From an uncultured Chryseobacterium sp. (GTDB taxonomy: Bacteria > Bacteroidota > Bacteroidia > Flavobacteriales > Weeksellaceae), in assembly GCA_913777465.1 (NCBI GenBank), contig CAJYRQ010000009.1, forward strand, positions 1-36,368: a stretch of DNA of 36,368 nucleotides. The letters run 5' to 3'. The notes beneath the pieces were generated by a model, which had not been told where the DNA came from, searched no databases, and saw only the letters and a list, made by a program, of their open reading frames with translations. This document shows, one piece after another, positions 24,753-32,231 of the stretch (position 1 is its first letter; every line of letters starts with the position of its first letter). The position numbers and the translations under genes were made by a program.

Positions 24753-25030
24753 CGAGCCGAAGTTATGAGGATATCATTGAATTTCTTTCCAGAAATTGGA
24801 CTGAGAAAGAAATCAGCCTGTTTATCGATGAAGCAGAAAAGGTAGCCGAGAAGTTAAAAAAAGATAAATTTAATTTATATCAAAAATATTCTCATGATGT
24901 CCGTTCTGCGTTGATCGGTAAAAAGCACGTACGGATGTTCTTCAGGAAAGAAAATGAGGATCTGATCAAAGTCCTTCTCTTCTTTGATATGCGGCAGGAT
25001 CCGCAAAAAATCCTAGATTTGTTGTCATGA
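24728..25030 (+). CDS. RelE/ParE-superfamily toxin
   Basis: The 100-residue protein shows the RelE/ParE layout. MRIIFSEIASRSYEDIIEFL is strand 1 and helix 1, a second helix follows (EISLFIDEAEKVAEKLKKDK), then strands with DVRSALIGKKHVRMFFRKEN, and a final KVLLFFDMRQDPQKIL strand-turn with the family's D-x-R-Q/N-x-P ending. ParE members poison gyrase and RelE members cut mRNA on the ribosome. The absence of an obvious RelE catalytic set leaves the target open. It overlaps both the antitoxin and, by four bases, the DUF6702 gene, implying one operon. Confidence 0.85.
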   Translation: MRIIFSEIASRSYEDIIEFLSRNWTEKEISLFIDEAEKVAEKLKKDKFNLYQKYSHDVRSALIGKKHVRMFFRKENEDLIKVLLFFDMRQDPQKILDLLS

Positions 25031-25527
25031 AAAAACTCCTTTTCTTTTTTTCGGCCTTATTGGTATTTTTCTCTTTTACCGGGGCGAAGCATCCTTATCA
25101 TGTAGGCTCGGTGGAAATCAGTTATAATCAGAAATCAAAAACCTTTGAAGTTACCGGACGTTTTTTTCTGGATGACCTGGAGAACGGTTTGAACACCAAA
25201 TACGGAAAATCCCTGCACTTTAATGATCCGAAATTTAAAGCCCAACTCAACGAATCCCTGAAAAACTACGCCGCCGAATATTTCAAGCTGAAAGCCAACA
25301 ACAAATTCCTGAACGTAAATTATATAGGTTATGAGGAAGATCATGAGTCCGTCAACATCTATCTTGAATCGGAAAAGATCGAAGCACCCAAAAAAGTAGA
25401 AGCCGCGGTGAGTTTCCTGTATAACTTATTTGACGACCAGATCAATATCGTCCATATCATCGTGAACGGAGAAAGGAAAAGTGAAAAGCTGACCTATCCA
25501 AACCGGTATCTTTTCCAGCAGTTTTAA
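25027..25527 (+). CDS. Secreted DUF6702 family protein
   Basis: The 166-residue protein has a signal peptide (MKKLLFFFSALLVFFSFTGA) and the DUF6702 pattern: HPYHVGSVEISYNQKSKTFE right after the cleavage site, then VTGRFFLDDLENGL. YAAEYFKLKANNKFLNVNYI and a closing NIVHIIVNGERKSEKLT strand end it. DUF6702 proteins occur in Bacteroidetes beside M1 peptidases and HupE-like proteins, as here, but have no known function. Its ATG overlaps the toxin's stop (ATGA), so expression is probably coupled to the toxin-antitoxin promoter. Confidence 0.85.
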   Translation: MKKLLFFFSALLVFFSFTGAKHPYHVGSVEISYNQKSKTFEVTGRFFLDDLENGLNTKYGKSLHFNDPKFKAQLNESLKNYAAEYFKLKANNKFLNVNYIGYEEDHESVNIYLESEKIEAPKKVEAAVSFLYNLFDDQINIVHIIVNGERKSEKLTYPNRYLFQQF

Positions 25528-25528
25528 A

Positions 25529-26122
25529 TCAGTTTTCCAGCTGCAGCAGGGTATGGATCCCTTTGGCATGCTCCAACAGATCCGGGAAGAAATCATCATA
25601 ACATTCCTGAAGGAAATTTTTATTTTTCAGAAAAGCTTCATGAACGGGAATATCCGTGTTTAAATATTTAGCTTTATTAAGCACATTCCGCATGCTGTAG
25701 CCGATGTTTTTTTCGTACCGGTAATTGTAAAGCCAATCGCCTTCTTCCATCTTTTCCAGCATTCTCCTGAAATTTTCAGGCAGGTATTCATAATTTTTAT
25801 TCAGAACCTGATAGACTTTTACAGAATGGTTTTTCCAGCCCTGCAAGGAATGTAATTTCATATCATTAGCTACAAAATAATCCATCGAAACATCCACAAA
25901 TGCTCCCGCATACAATCTCACCAAAGGCGCGAAAACCTTTTTCGCTTCATGAATGGCCGGATGGGCATCCGTAAACGTATCAATCGCCCGGTGCATTGTA
26001 ATCCCGTCCTGGATGTCTTTCGGAAAAGAAAACCGGTCCCGGTTCCGGATAAAATCCTCCAGGAACTGGCCGACGATCTGCCCGTCGGTGAAAGATAGAT
26101 AGGAATGGGCAAGGTAATTCAT
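25529..26122 (-). CDS. acpH: Acyl-carrier-protein phosphodiesterase
   Basis: Start at ATG 26122 (MNYLAHSYLSFTDGQIVGQF, 197 residues); the frame upstream runs into a hairpin and is not protein-like. The protein follows AcpH over its length: the NYLAH opening, LEDFIRN, then GITMHRAIDTFTDAHPAIHE with the conserved His and Asp of this HD-like fold, RLYAGAFVDVSMDYFVANDM and RMLEKMEEGDWLYNY. It would remove the 4'-phosphopantetheine arm from holo-ACP, giving apo-ACP in the cytosol. E. coli AcpH has 193 residues, so it is full length. It ends two bases from the DUF6702 gene on the other strand. Confidence 0.88.
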   Translation of the reverse strand: MNYLAHSYLSFTDGQIVGQFLEDFIRNRDRFSFPKDIQDGITMHRAIDTFTDAHPAIHEAKKVFAPLVRLYAGAFVDVSMDYFVANDMKLHSLQGWKNHSVKVYQVLNKNYEYLPENFRRMLEKMEEGDWLYNYRYEKNIGYSMRNVLNKAKYLNTDIPVHEAFLKNKNFLQECYDDFFPDLLEHAKGIHTLLQLEN

Positions 26123-26143
26123 CAGGTAAAAATAAGAAATTTC

Positions 26144-26178
26144 TAACGTTGTTAGAGCTCCAAGCTCTAACAACGTTA
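26144..26178. repeat. REP-like perfect hairpin, transposase 3' side
   Basis: TAACGTTGTTAGAGCT (26144-26159) and its exact reverse complement (26163-26178) flank a CCA loop: a 16-bp perfect stem. It overlaps the stop codon of the transposase gene. A second palindrome, ATCCTAGC/GCTAGGAT (26178-26196), follows inside the gene's last codons. The core GTTGTTAG-R-GCT is shared with the hairpin at 26742-26772. No T-run follows, so it is not an ordinary terminator. Confidence 0.8.
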
Positions 26179-26715
26179 TCCTAGCAGCGCTAGGATTTCC
26201 TCTACTGCCAGCATCGGATCATCAATCCCATTGCTGATCTTAAACAAAGACGAATGGCGGTACTCTTCGACGTTTTGGGTAATGCCATGTTTCAGTGGAT
26301 TGTTATGGATGTAGTGAATCGTGTTAACTAGTTTCTGATTGGAAGCAATCAATATCCTTCTGAACGGTAATTCAAAAAGTTTTCCTGTTCTTCCGAAATG
26401 TTTATTAATGGCCTGGGTGTAGCTGTTAAAAGTGTTGGAAAACTGCTGGCTGATGATTTTGGAAATATCGGTTTGGCTTTTTTCAGGAAAGGCCTGCCGG
26501 ATTTCCTGCTCCGGTTTTATCCGGATCAGAAAATGGAAGTGGTTCCGCAGAAGGCAATAAGCATACACCGACGCAATCGGTGCTATTTTACGGCGCATCA
26601 GAGAAAGGAAATAATGATAATTCTGTTCATTGAAGAATAACTTTTGTCCGTTGATTCCTCTGTTGAAAACATGGTAGAAGCATTCTGCCTCTAAAGGGTA
26701 AACATTTTTTTTCAT
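26176..26715 (-). CDS. REP-associated tyrosine transposase (RAYT, Y1 family)
   Basis: The 179-residue protein is a Y1-type (IS200-like) transposase of the RAYT group. It has CFYHVFNRGINGQKLF near the start, the metal-binding HFH (59-61) in LLRNHFHFLIR, a candidate catalytic Tyr99 in FNSYTQAINKHFGRTGKLFE, and the RAYT-typical IHYIHNNPLKHGI. These HUH enzymes nick and rejoin single-stranded DNA at hairpins. The motifs are intact, so it may be active. Perfect hairpins with a shared core lie at both ends (26144-26178 and 26742-26772), as expected for a RAYT with its own REP sequences. It sits between radA and acpH, all on the minus strand. Confidence 0.9.
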   Translation of the reverse strand: MKKNVYPLEAECFYHVFNRGINGQKLFFNEQNYHYFLSLMRRKIAPIASVYAYCLLRNHFHFLIRIKPEQEIRQAFPEKSQTDISKIISQQFSNTFNSYTQAINKHFGRTGKLFELPFRRILIASNQKLVNTIHYIHNNPLKHGITQNVEEYRHSSLFKISNGIDDPMLAVEEILALLG

Positions 26716-26741
26716 AAGTGTATTTTTTTAGCGGTTGACAA

Positions 26742-26772
26742 AGGTTGTTAGGGCTTTAAGCCCTAACAACCT
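26742..26772. repeat. REP-like perfect hairpin, transposase 5' side
   Basis: AGGTTGTTAGGGCTT (26742-26756) and its exact reverse complement (26758-26772) are separated by one base: a 15-bp perfect stem. It overlaps the radA stop codon by two bases. It shares GTTGTTAG-R-GCT with the hairpin at 26144-26178, differing mainly where paired A/T is replaced by paired G/C, so pairing is kept. Confidence 0.8.
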
Positions 26773-28123
26773 AGAAGAGGCGTTCGTGAAAATCTTCGAT
26801 TTTACTCACTTCTTCTATTTTGATTCCGAATTTTTTCTTCGGAAGCTTATTTAAATTGGAAATGAAAATCTTTTCGTAACCCAGTTTTTCGGCTTCGGTT
26901 ATCCGCTGTTCGGCCTGGGCGATCGGCCGGATTTCCCCACTGAGGCCTATTTCTCCGGCAAAACAGTAATGTTCGGAGATGGCGACGTCATCATTCGAGG
27001 AAAGAATGGACGCTACGACGGCGAGATCCAGTGCAGGATCATCGGTTTTGATTCCTCCGGTAATGTTCAGGAAAACATCTTTGGCACCCAGCTGGAATCC
27101 AGCTCTTTTTTCGAGAACGGCGAGCAGCATGTTGAGTCTTTTGGCATCAAAACCGGTAGAGCTTCTCTGCGGCGTTCCGTATACTGCGGTGCTGACTAGG
27201 GCCTGGATTTCCAGCAGCATCGGCCGGTTTCCCTCCAGGGTGACGGCCACCGAATTTCCGGAAAGCTCCTCAAATTTTTTGGTGATGAGAATTTCGGAAG
27301 GGTTTTTAATTTCTTTTAATCCCTGGGAAACCATCTCATAAATCCCGATTTCGGAAGTGGATCCGAAACGGTTTTTGTTGGCCCTGAGTAAACGGAAGAG
27401 GTGATTCCGGTCGCCGTCAAAATTCAATACGACATCCACCATGTGTTCCAGCACTTTCGGTCCGGCAATCTGTCCGTCTTTGGTAATATGTCCGACTAAA
27501 AACACGGGAACGTTGTTTTCCTTGGCGTATTTGATGATTTCATTGGAACATTCCCTGATCTGGGAGACGGTTCCCGGCGAGCTTTCAATGAGCTGTGACT
27601 GTAAGGTCTGGATAGAATCGATAATGACGAAATCCGGCTCCAGCTTTTGGGCTTCATGAAGGATTTTTTCGAGATTGGTTTCCGTGAAAAGGAAGCAGTT
27701 GGGATTCTGGATGTCTGTAAGCCGGTCGGCCCTCATTTTAATCTGGGAAGCGCTTTCCTCTCCTGAAACATAGAAAATTTTCTTTTTCATTTTCAAAGCA
27801 AGCTGAAGGAGCAGGGTAGACTTTCCAATGCCCGGCTCGCCGCCGATCAGGGTTACGGATCCCAAAACGATTCCGCCGCCGAGTACCCGGTTAAGCTCTT
27901 CGGAAGGCGTCTTGATCCTCGGTTCCTCACTGGTTTCGACTTCGATGATATTGATTACATTCTGTTTCGATTTTGAAAAAGGCGGAGTTTTATGGGAAGA
28001 AGGTTTTTCTACAATTTCTTCCACCAGGGTATTCCACTGTCCGCAGTTTTTGCATTGCCCCATCCATTGGGAATATTGGGCACCGCAATTCTGACAGAAA
28101 TATGCTGTTTTTAGTTTTGCCAT
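26771..28123 (-). CDS. radA: DNA repair protein RadA (Sms)
   Basis: The 450-residue protein has all RadA parts: an N-terminal zinc finger (Cys10, Cys13, Cys24, Cys27), Walker A GGEPGIGKST at 94-103, Walker B FVIIDS at 165-170, and the RadA-specific KNRFG at 250-254. A C-terminal Lon-protease-like domain (residues about 290-450) contains GFDAKRLNMLLAVLEKRAGF and AGEIGLSGEIRPI. It is a hexameric DnaB-like helicase that extends recombination intermediates in homologous repair. Length is standard. It lies directly before the transposase unit, whose upstream hairpin touches its stop codon; the gene itself is intact. Confidence 0.98.
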   Translation of the reverse strand: MAKLKTAYFCQNCGAQYSQWMGQCKNCGQWNTLVEEIVEKPSSHKTPPFSKSKQNVINIIEVETSEEPRIKTPSEELNRVLGGGIVLGSVTLIGGEPGIGKSTLLLQLALKMKKKIFYVSGEESASQIKMRADRLTDIQNPNCFLFTETNLEKILHEAQKLEPDFVIIDSIQTLQSQLIESSPGTVSQIRECSNEIIKYAKENNVPVFLVGHITKDGQIAGPKVLEHMVDVVLNFDGDRNHLFRLLRANKNRFGSTSEIGIYEMVSQGLKEIKNPSEILITKKFEELSGNSVAVTLEGNRPMLLEIQALVSTAVYGTPQRSSTGFDAKRLNMLLAVLEKRAGFQLGAKDVFLNITGGIKTDDPALDLAVVASILSSNDDVAISEHYCFAGEIGLSGEIRPIAQAEQRITEAEKLGYEKIFISNLNKLPKKKFGIKIEEVSKIEDFHERLF

Positions 28124-28182
28124 ACTGCGAAGTTCAAAATTTTTTTTGGATTTTTCCTCCGGATTTTAATTAATTTTCGTCC

Positions 28183-28590
28183 ATGAAAAATATTTTTTTA
28201 AGCCTGGCGATTTTTGTGGTTATGTCTTTATTGCATGCCCAATTTGCAGATTGGGAAGTGGGGTTGCTGAAATTACCCGGCGGAAGTTATGGAATGTTCT
28301 CTGTATTTATGCTTATTTTCTGTTCTATCATTACAGGAATAGGCTTTTTGACGGTGGTTATCTTTAGAAAAACGTATTATTCCATTCTGAGAGCGGCTGT
28401 TTTATTTGAAATCATTTATCTTTTGTTTCTGATCATCTCAGGAAATAATCCTTTTTTATATTTTTATGACCCGACCAATGAAAATCTTTTAATGATAATG
28501 GTTTATGGGAATGCACCGGTACTATTTATTATCATGTATTTGGTTCATTTGATGTATTCTAAAATGAATTTGTTACGCATTAAAAAATAA
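28183..28590 (+). CDS. Small four-helix membrane protein
   Basis: The 135-residue protein has four hydrophobic segments at about residues 3-20, 38-60, 66-87 and 103-125. The loops are short and the tail is basic (SKMNLLRIKK), which suggests the C-terminus is cytosolic. No motif points to a transporter or enzyme and I recognise no family. It is divergent from radA across a 59-base gap. A Bacteroidetes-style promoter is not obvious there; TAATTTTCG just before the ATG is a weak candidate. Confidence 0.72.
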   Translation: MKNIFLSLAIFVVMSLLHAQFADWEVGLLKLPGGSYGMFSVFMLIFCSIITGIGFLTVVIFRKTYYSILRAAVLFEIIYLLFLIISGNNPFLYFYDPTNENLLMIMVYGNAPVLFIIMYLVHLMYSKMNLLRIKK

Positions 28591-28622
28591 CATAGATCAA
28601 TGCTTTGTGATAATCAATGACA

Positions 28623-28630
28623 TATCTTTG
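28623..28630 (+). promoter_or_regulatory. -7 box for the YceI gene
   Basis: TATCTTTG matches TAnnTTTG and lies 31 bases before the ATG at 28662. A TTTG at 28604-28607 is 15 bases upstream, closer than the usual -33 spacing. The gene has its own gap from the membrane-protein gene, so a promoter is expected here. Confidence 0.5.
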
Positions 28631-28661
28631 TTCGAGAATATAATTTAAATAATAAAATAGT

Positions 28662-29231
28662 ATGAAAAAAGCGTTCTTAACCTTTGTCCTGGCTCTATTC
28701 GGTGTGGTAAGCTTTGCACAGACGGCATGGAAAGTAGATCCGATGCATTCGTCCGTAAATTTTAACATCAAACACATGGGAATCAGTTTTGTGCAGGGAA
28801 GGTTTGATAAATTTGACGGAAAAGTAATAGCCGCAGCTGATAATCTGAACAATGCGGAATTTTCTTTTTTCGTTGAGGTAAATTCCATCAATACCGGTGT
28901 TGAAATGAGAGACAAGCACCTTAAAAGTGCAGACTTCTTCGATACTGAAAAATTTCCGAGAATGACTTTTGAATCAGGATCCGTCACCAAAGATAAAAAC
29001 AATACTTATCTGCTGAAAGGAAAACTGACGATTAAAGACGTAACCAAGGAAGTTGCTGTTCCGGTAACTTTCGGAGGAGTAACCAAAAATCAGCAGGGAA
29101 AAGAAGTAATGGGATTCCAGACTACCTTTAAAGTAAACCGTCTGGATTATAATATCAAATATGATCCTACAGGAGCCGGCGTAGCAAAGGACGTTGACGT
29201 TAACTTATATTTTGAACTAATCAGGCAATAA
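28662..29231 (+). CDS. Secreted YceI-family lipid-binding protein
   Basis: The 189-residue protein has a signal peptide (MKKAFLTFVLALFGVVSFAQ) and the YceI lipocalin-like barrel: AWKVDPMHSSVNFNIKHMGI, the VQGRFDKFDGKV strand and VEVNSINTGVEMRDKHLKSA. FFDTEKFPRMTFESGSV, LKGKLTIKDVTKEVAVPVTF and a last NLYFELIR strand follow. YceI proteins bind isoprenoid-type lipids in the periplasm. Full family length. It ends before a bidirectional terminator (29256-29289) shared with the PAP2 gene on the other strand. Confidence 0.95.
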   Translation: MKKAFLTFVLALFGVVSFAQTAWKVDPMHSSVNFNIKHMGISFVQGRFDKFDGKVIAAADNLNNAEFSFFVEVNSINTGVEMRDKHLKSADFFDTEKFPRMTFESGSVTKDKNNTYLLKGKLTIKDVTKEVAVPVTFGGVTKNQQGKEVMGFQTTFKVNRLDYNIKYDPTGAGVAKDVDVNLYFELIRQ

Positions 29232-29255
29232 TCTCATTAGATCGATTTGGTTTAT

Positions 29256-29289
29256 AAAAAAGGTTTTCAGGATATTGAGAACCTTTTTT
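29256..29289. terminator. Bidirectional terminator between YceI and PAP2 genes
   Basis: GGTTTTCA (29262-29269) pairs with TGAGAACC (29276-29283), with one G-U pair, flanked by A6 on the left and T6 on the right. It can stop transcripts from both converging genes. Confidence 0.8.
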
Positions 29290-29301
29290 GTTTTCAGGAT
29301 G

Positions 29302-30156
29302 TTATGCTATTGAATTTTCTAATCCTTTATTTTTCTGGTAACGGTAGCCTGAGATAAACATTACCGATGCAGGTAAGAAAAGAAAGAACCCTGTAGCGCC
29401 GACGTATTTACTGAGCAGTAAAGCCGCTAAAACGGAAATCAATCCCGCCAGGAAATAAGAGTTTGCCTTTCGTAAATTCCGGTATTCATGAGCGTTTTTG
29501 CGATAAGGGATAATGATAAAGCTGAGGTGCGCCAGAATGGCTCCGTTCAGGACATCAATAAGATGATGCTGATAAGTGGTAAGGGTCGAAATGCCCAAAA
29601 GAATCAGCCAGATCATTAAGAAAGTCCGCCATTTCAAAAGATGTTTAAATACGGACCAGAATATAAAGGCGAAAGCAATATGCAGTGATGGCGATTGATT
29701 AAAAGGCGAGTCGAATGTTTTCAGAAATGAAAAAGGCAGCCCCAGAATACTGTGGGAAACCTCAGGTTTGGCAAACGAAAACTTTAGGGGCACTGTAATA
29801 AAAAAGATGCCGGCTACAATGGTTACAAAGAGCATGCGCCAGGTTAATATTTTTAGCTGGTATTTATCTTTACAGGAAAAGAATACGAGGCAGAAAAAAA
29901 GCCCGCCTGCCATATACGGAATGATCGACAAAGGCAGAAAAGGGATTGATTTTTCAAAATCAAAAGTGAATGACGGAACACGATCCAAGGAAGAAACATA
30001 CCAGGTGCAGAGATTATAAATCACCATAAATATAACCGTACAAAGAGTTAATGCAAATGCCTGCTGGCGGATTTTCAGTTGCTTTTCCGTCATTCTCTTT
30101 TTTAACAGCACGATATTCAAAAATGAATAAGAAATACCTGATCCTGATTTCATCAT
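29302..30156 (-). CDS. PAP2-superfamily membrane phosphatase-like protein
   Basis: The protein has about six membrane segments and the PAP2-superfamily pattern reduced to its core. SPSLH (residues 155-159 from ATG 30156) corresponds to the C2 motif, and TYQHHLIDVLNG with His198 and Asp201 to the C3 motif. The N-terminal KxxxxxxRP motif is not clear, as in the PAP2_C/inositol-phosphotransferase branch, so it may transfer or hydrolyse a lipid phosphate in the membrane. The start is uncertain: GTG 30204, ATG 30156 or 30153, or ATG 30093, where MTEKQLKIRQQ begins. I use 30156. It converges on the YceI gene. Confidence 0.8.
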   Translation of the reverse strand: MMKSGSGISYSFLNIVLLKKRMTEKQLKIRQQAFALTLCTVIFMVIYNLCTWYVSSLDRVPSFTFDFEKSIPFLPLSIIPYMAGGLFFCLVFFSCKDKYQLKILTWRMLFVTIVAGIFFITVPLKFSFAKPEVSHSILGLPFSFLKTFDSPFNQSPSLHIAFAFIFWSVFKHLLKWRTFLMIWLILLGISTLTTYQHHLIDVLNGAILAHLSFIIIPYRKNAHEYRNLRKANSYFLAGLISVLAALLLSKYVGATGFFLFLPASVMFISGYRYQKNKGLENSIA

Positions 30157-30293
30157 GCGTTTTACCTTCGGGGGGGAAATCGTTCTTTTTTGTTCTTCAA
30201 TCACCTTGAAAATGATTTTATGTCTGTTAAAAAATGGTTTTTGCTTAATAAATTAAAGCGGTCGTACTTTAGAAAAGTTTCAAAACTGAGCAA

Positions 30294-30340
30294 AGGAAAT
30301 GGAAGGGACTGTAAATGATCGGGTCTTCCATCTATTTCCT
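30294..30340. repeat. Interrupted inverted repeat upstream of pyrG
   Basis: AGGAAATGGAAG (30294-30305) can pair with CTTCC (30325-30329) and ATTTCCT (30334-30340), leaving a 4-base bulge. It lies in the roughly 400-base gap between the PAP2 gene and pyrG, which otherwise holds only the pyrG promoter and AT-rich sequence. It may be a weak RNA structure or chance. Confidence 0.3.
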
Positions 30341-30515
30341 GTTGTGAGGTCAAAGTACAGAACTGAGCAGCTGTTTCGATTTTGAATTGTGGTATCTACA
30401 GAAATCATTGTTTCTATCGGGGTTTTTTGCGTTTCGGTAAGATCAAATATAAATAAAAATTTTCGTTAAATTTTACAAATAGTTTGCCATTTCTCAAATT
30501 GATAATTCTAAAAAA

Positions 30516-30546
30516 TTGCTTTGTATTTCTTTTTCCCATAACTTTG
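30516..30546 (+). promoter_or_regulatory. pyrG promoter (-33 TTG, -7 TAACTTTG)
   Basis: TAACTTTG at 30539-30546 matches TAnnTTTG, and a TTG at 30516-30518 is 20 bases upstream, the expected Bacteroidetes spacing. The pyrG ATG follows 16 bases later. This also shows that the open frame upstream of 30562 is not translated. Confidence 0.6.
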
Positions 30547-30561
30547 CACAAACCTAATCTA

Positions 30562-32169
30562 ATGAGTAAAAAGAATACTAAGTACATCTTTGTGACAGGA
30601 GGTGTGACTTCATCTTTGGGAAAGGGAATCGTTTCTGCTTCTCTGGGCCTTCTTCTAAAATCACGTGGCTTCAACGTAACCATCCAAAAGCTTGATCCTT
30701 ATATCAACATCGATCCGGGAACTTTGAATCCGTATGAGCATGGAGAGTGCTATGTAACCGAAGATGGTGCGGAGACGGATCTGGATTTAGGTCACTACGA
30801 GCGCTACCTGGATGCGCCGACTTCCCAAAACAACAACGTTACGACAGGAAAAATCTACCAGACGGTAATTGAAAAGGAGAGAAAAGGAGATTTCCTGGGG
30901 AAAACGGTTCAGGTAATTCCTCATATTACCAACGAAATCAAAAGGAGAATTAAAATTTTATCCAAACAGAACTACGATATCATCATTACGGAGATCGGGG
31001 GAACGGTAGGGGATATTGAGTCCCTTCCTTATATCGAAACCGTTCGTCAGCTGAAATGGGAATTGGGAGAAAACAATTCGATGGTGATTCACCTTACATT
31101 ATTGCCTTATCTGGCATCCAGCGGAGAATTAAAAACCAAACCTTCCCAGCATTCGGTTCGCCAGTTGATGGAAAGCGGAATAATGGCGGATGTTCTGGTT
31201 TGCCGTACGGAGCATAAAATTCCGAAGGACCAGAGAGCAAAGCTAGCCCAGTTCTGTAACGTTCCGTTGGATAATGTAATCGAATGTAAGGATCTTGATA
31301 CCATCTATGAAGTGCCGATGTACCTTCAGAAGCAGAACTTTGATGATGTGGTTTTAAAAGAGCTGGATCTGAAAAGCGATAAAGATGCAGACCTTAAGGA
31401 ATGGAAAACCTTCTTAAAGAAATTCCAGAACCCTAAAAAATCGGTTGAGATTGCCCTGGTTGGAAAATATGTCTCTTTACAGGATTCCTATATTTCTATT
31501 GCTGAAGCCTTCAAGCATGCCGGTGCAGACCTTGAAACTGAAGTGAAAATCAGATGGGTATACAGCGGAGACCTTACGAAGGAAAATATAAAAGAAACGC
31601 TTGCCGGTGTAAACGGTATCCTTGTGGCTCCCGGATTCGGAGACAGAGGGATTGAAGGAAAAGTACTTACGGCCCAGTATGCAAGGGAAAATAAAGTTCC
31701 GATGCTGGGAATCTGTCTGGGAATGCAGATCATGACCATCGAATTTGCGAGAAACGTTTTAGGATATTCCAAAGCCAACTCTATGGAATTCGATACTTCA
31801 ACGGAACATCCTGTCATTTCATTGATGGAAGAGCAGAAAAATGTAGTGGATAAAGGAGGAACAATGCGTCTGGGAGCATGGAAATGTTCTCTAAAGAACG
31901 GATCTAAACTTAACGATATCTACGGTGCTAAAAATATTACCGAAAGACATCGTCACCGGTATGAATTCAACAGCGATTATATCGGGGAATTTGAGAAAAA
32001 CGGCTTCCAGGCTACCGGAACGAATCCTGAAACGGGATTGGTAGAAGCATTAGAAATGCCGGATCACCCGTTCTACGTTGGGGTTCAGTATCACCCGGAA
32101 TATAAGAGTACGGTGGCTACACCCCATCCGCTATTCAATGCTTTTATTAAAGCCTGTACTTTAAAATAA
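30562..32169 (+). CDS. pyrG: CTP synthase
   Basis: The 535-residue protein starts at ATG 30562 (MSKKNTKYIFVTGGVTSSLG); the open frame upstream overlaps the promoter. The N-terminal synthetase domain has the P-loop GGVTSSLGKG (residues 13-22), LDPYINIDPGTLNPYEHGE and the EIGGTVGDIES loop. The C-terminal glutamine amidotransferase has Cys385 in GICLGMQ and His511/Glu513 in HPEY. It makes CTP from UTP, ATP and glutamine in the cytosol; it is a tetramer with GTP activation and CTP feedback. Length is standard. Transcription ends at the strong hairpin 32197-32228, shared with the converging hydrolase gene. Confidence 0.99.
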   Translation: MSKKNTKYIFVTGGVTSSLGKGIVSASLGLLLKSRGFNVTIQKLDPYINIDPGTLNPYEHGECYVTEDGAETDLDLGHYERYLDAPTSQNNNVTTGKIYQTVIEKERKGDFLGKTVQVIPHITNEIKRRIKILSKQNYDIIITEIGGTVGDIESLPYIETVRQLKWELGENNSMVIHLTLLPYLASSGELKTKPSQHSVRQLMESGIMADVLVCRTEHKIPKDQRAKLAQFCNVPLDNVIECKDLDTIYEVPMYLQKQNFDDVVLKELDLKSDKDADLKEWKTFLKKFQNPKKSVEIALVGKYVSLQDSYISIAEAFKHAGADLETEVKIRWVYSGDLTKENIKETLAGVNGILVAPGFGDRGIEGKVLTAQYARENKVPMLGICLGMQIMTIEFARNVLGYSKANSMEFDTSTEHPVISLMEEQKNVVDKGGTMRLGAWKCSLKNGSKLNDIYGAKNITERHRHRYEFNSDYIGEFEKNGFQATGTNPETGLVEALEMPDHPFYVGVQYHPEYKSTVATPHPLFNAFIKACTLK

Positions 32170-32196
32170 AGTAATTTAAAAATTACAGACGTCATA

Positions 32197-32231
32197 AAAC
32201 TCAGGCTGAGAATAATCAGCCTGAGTTTATT
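32197..32231. terminator. pyrG terminator, overlapping the hydrolase stop
   Basis: AAACTCAGGCTGA (32197-32209) and TCAGCCTGAGTTT (32216-32228) form a perfect 13-bp stem with a GAATAA loop, followed by TATTTTTT. It serves pyrG and, in reverse, the hydrolase, whose stop codon it contains. Half of it recurs inverted at 33378-33399. Confidence 0.85.

Noticed and set aside
26122-26173. Upstream start of the ACP phosphodiesterase at 26173
   Set aside because: That start lies in the perfect hairpin of the transposase unit, and AcpH proteins begin at the MNYLAH segment encoded from 26122.
30484-30561. N-terminal extension of pyrG
   Set aside because: It overlaps the TTG/TAACTTTG promoter, and CTP synthases start with the MSKKNTKYIFVTGG-type segment found at 30562.
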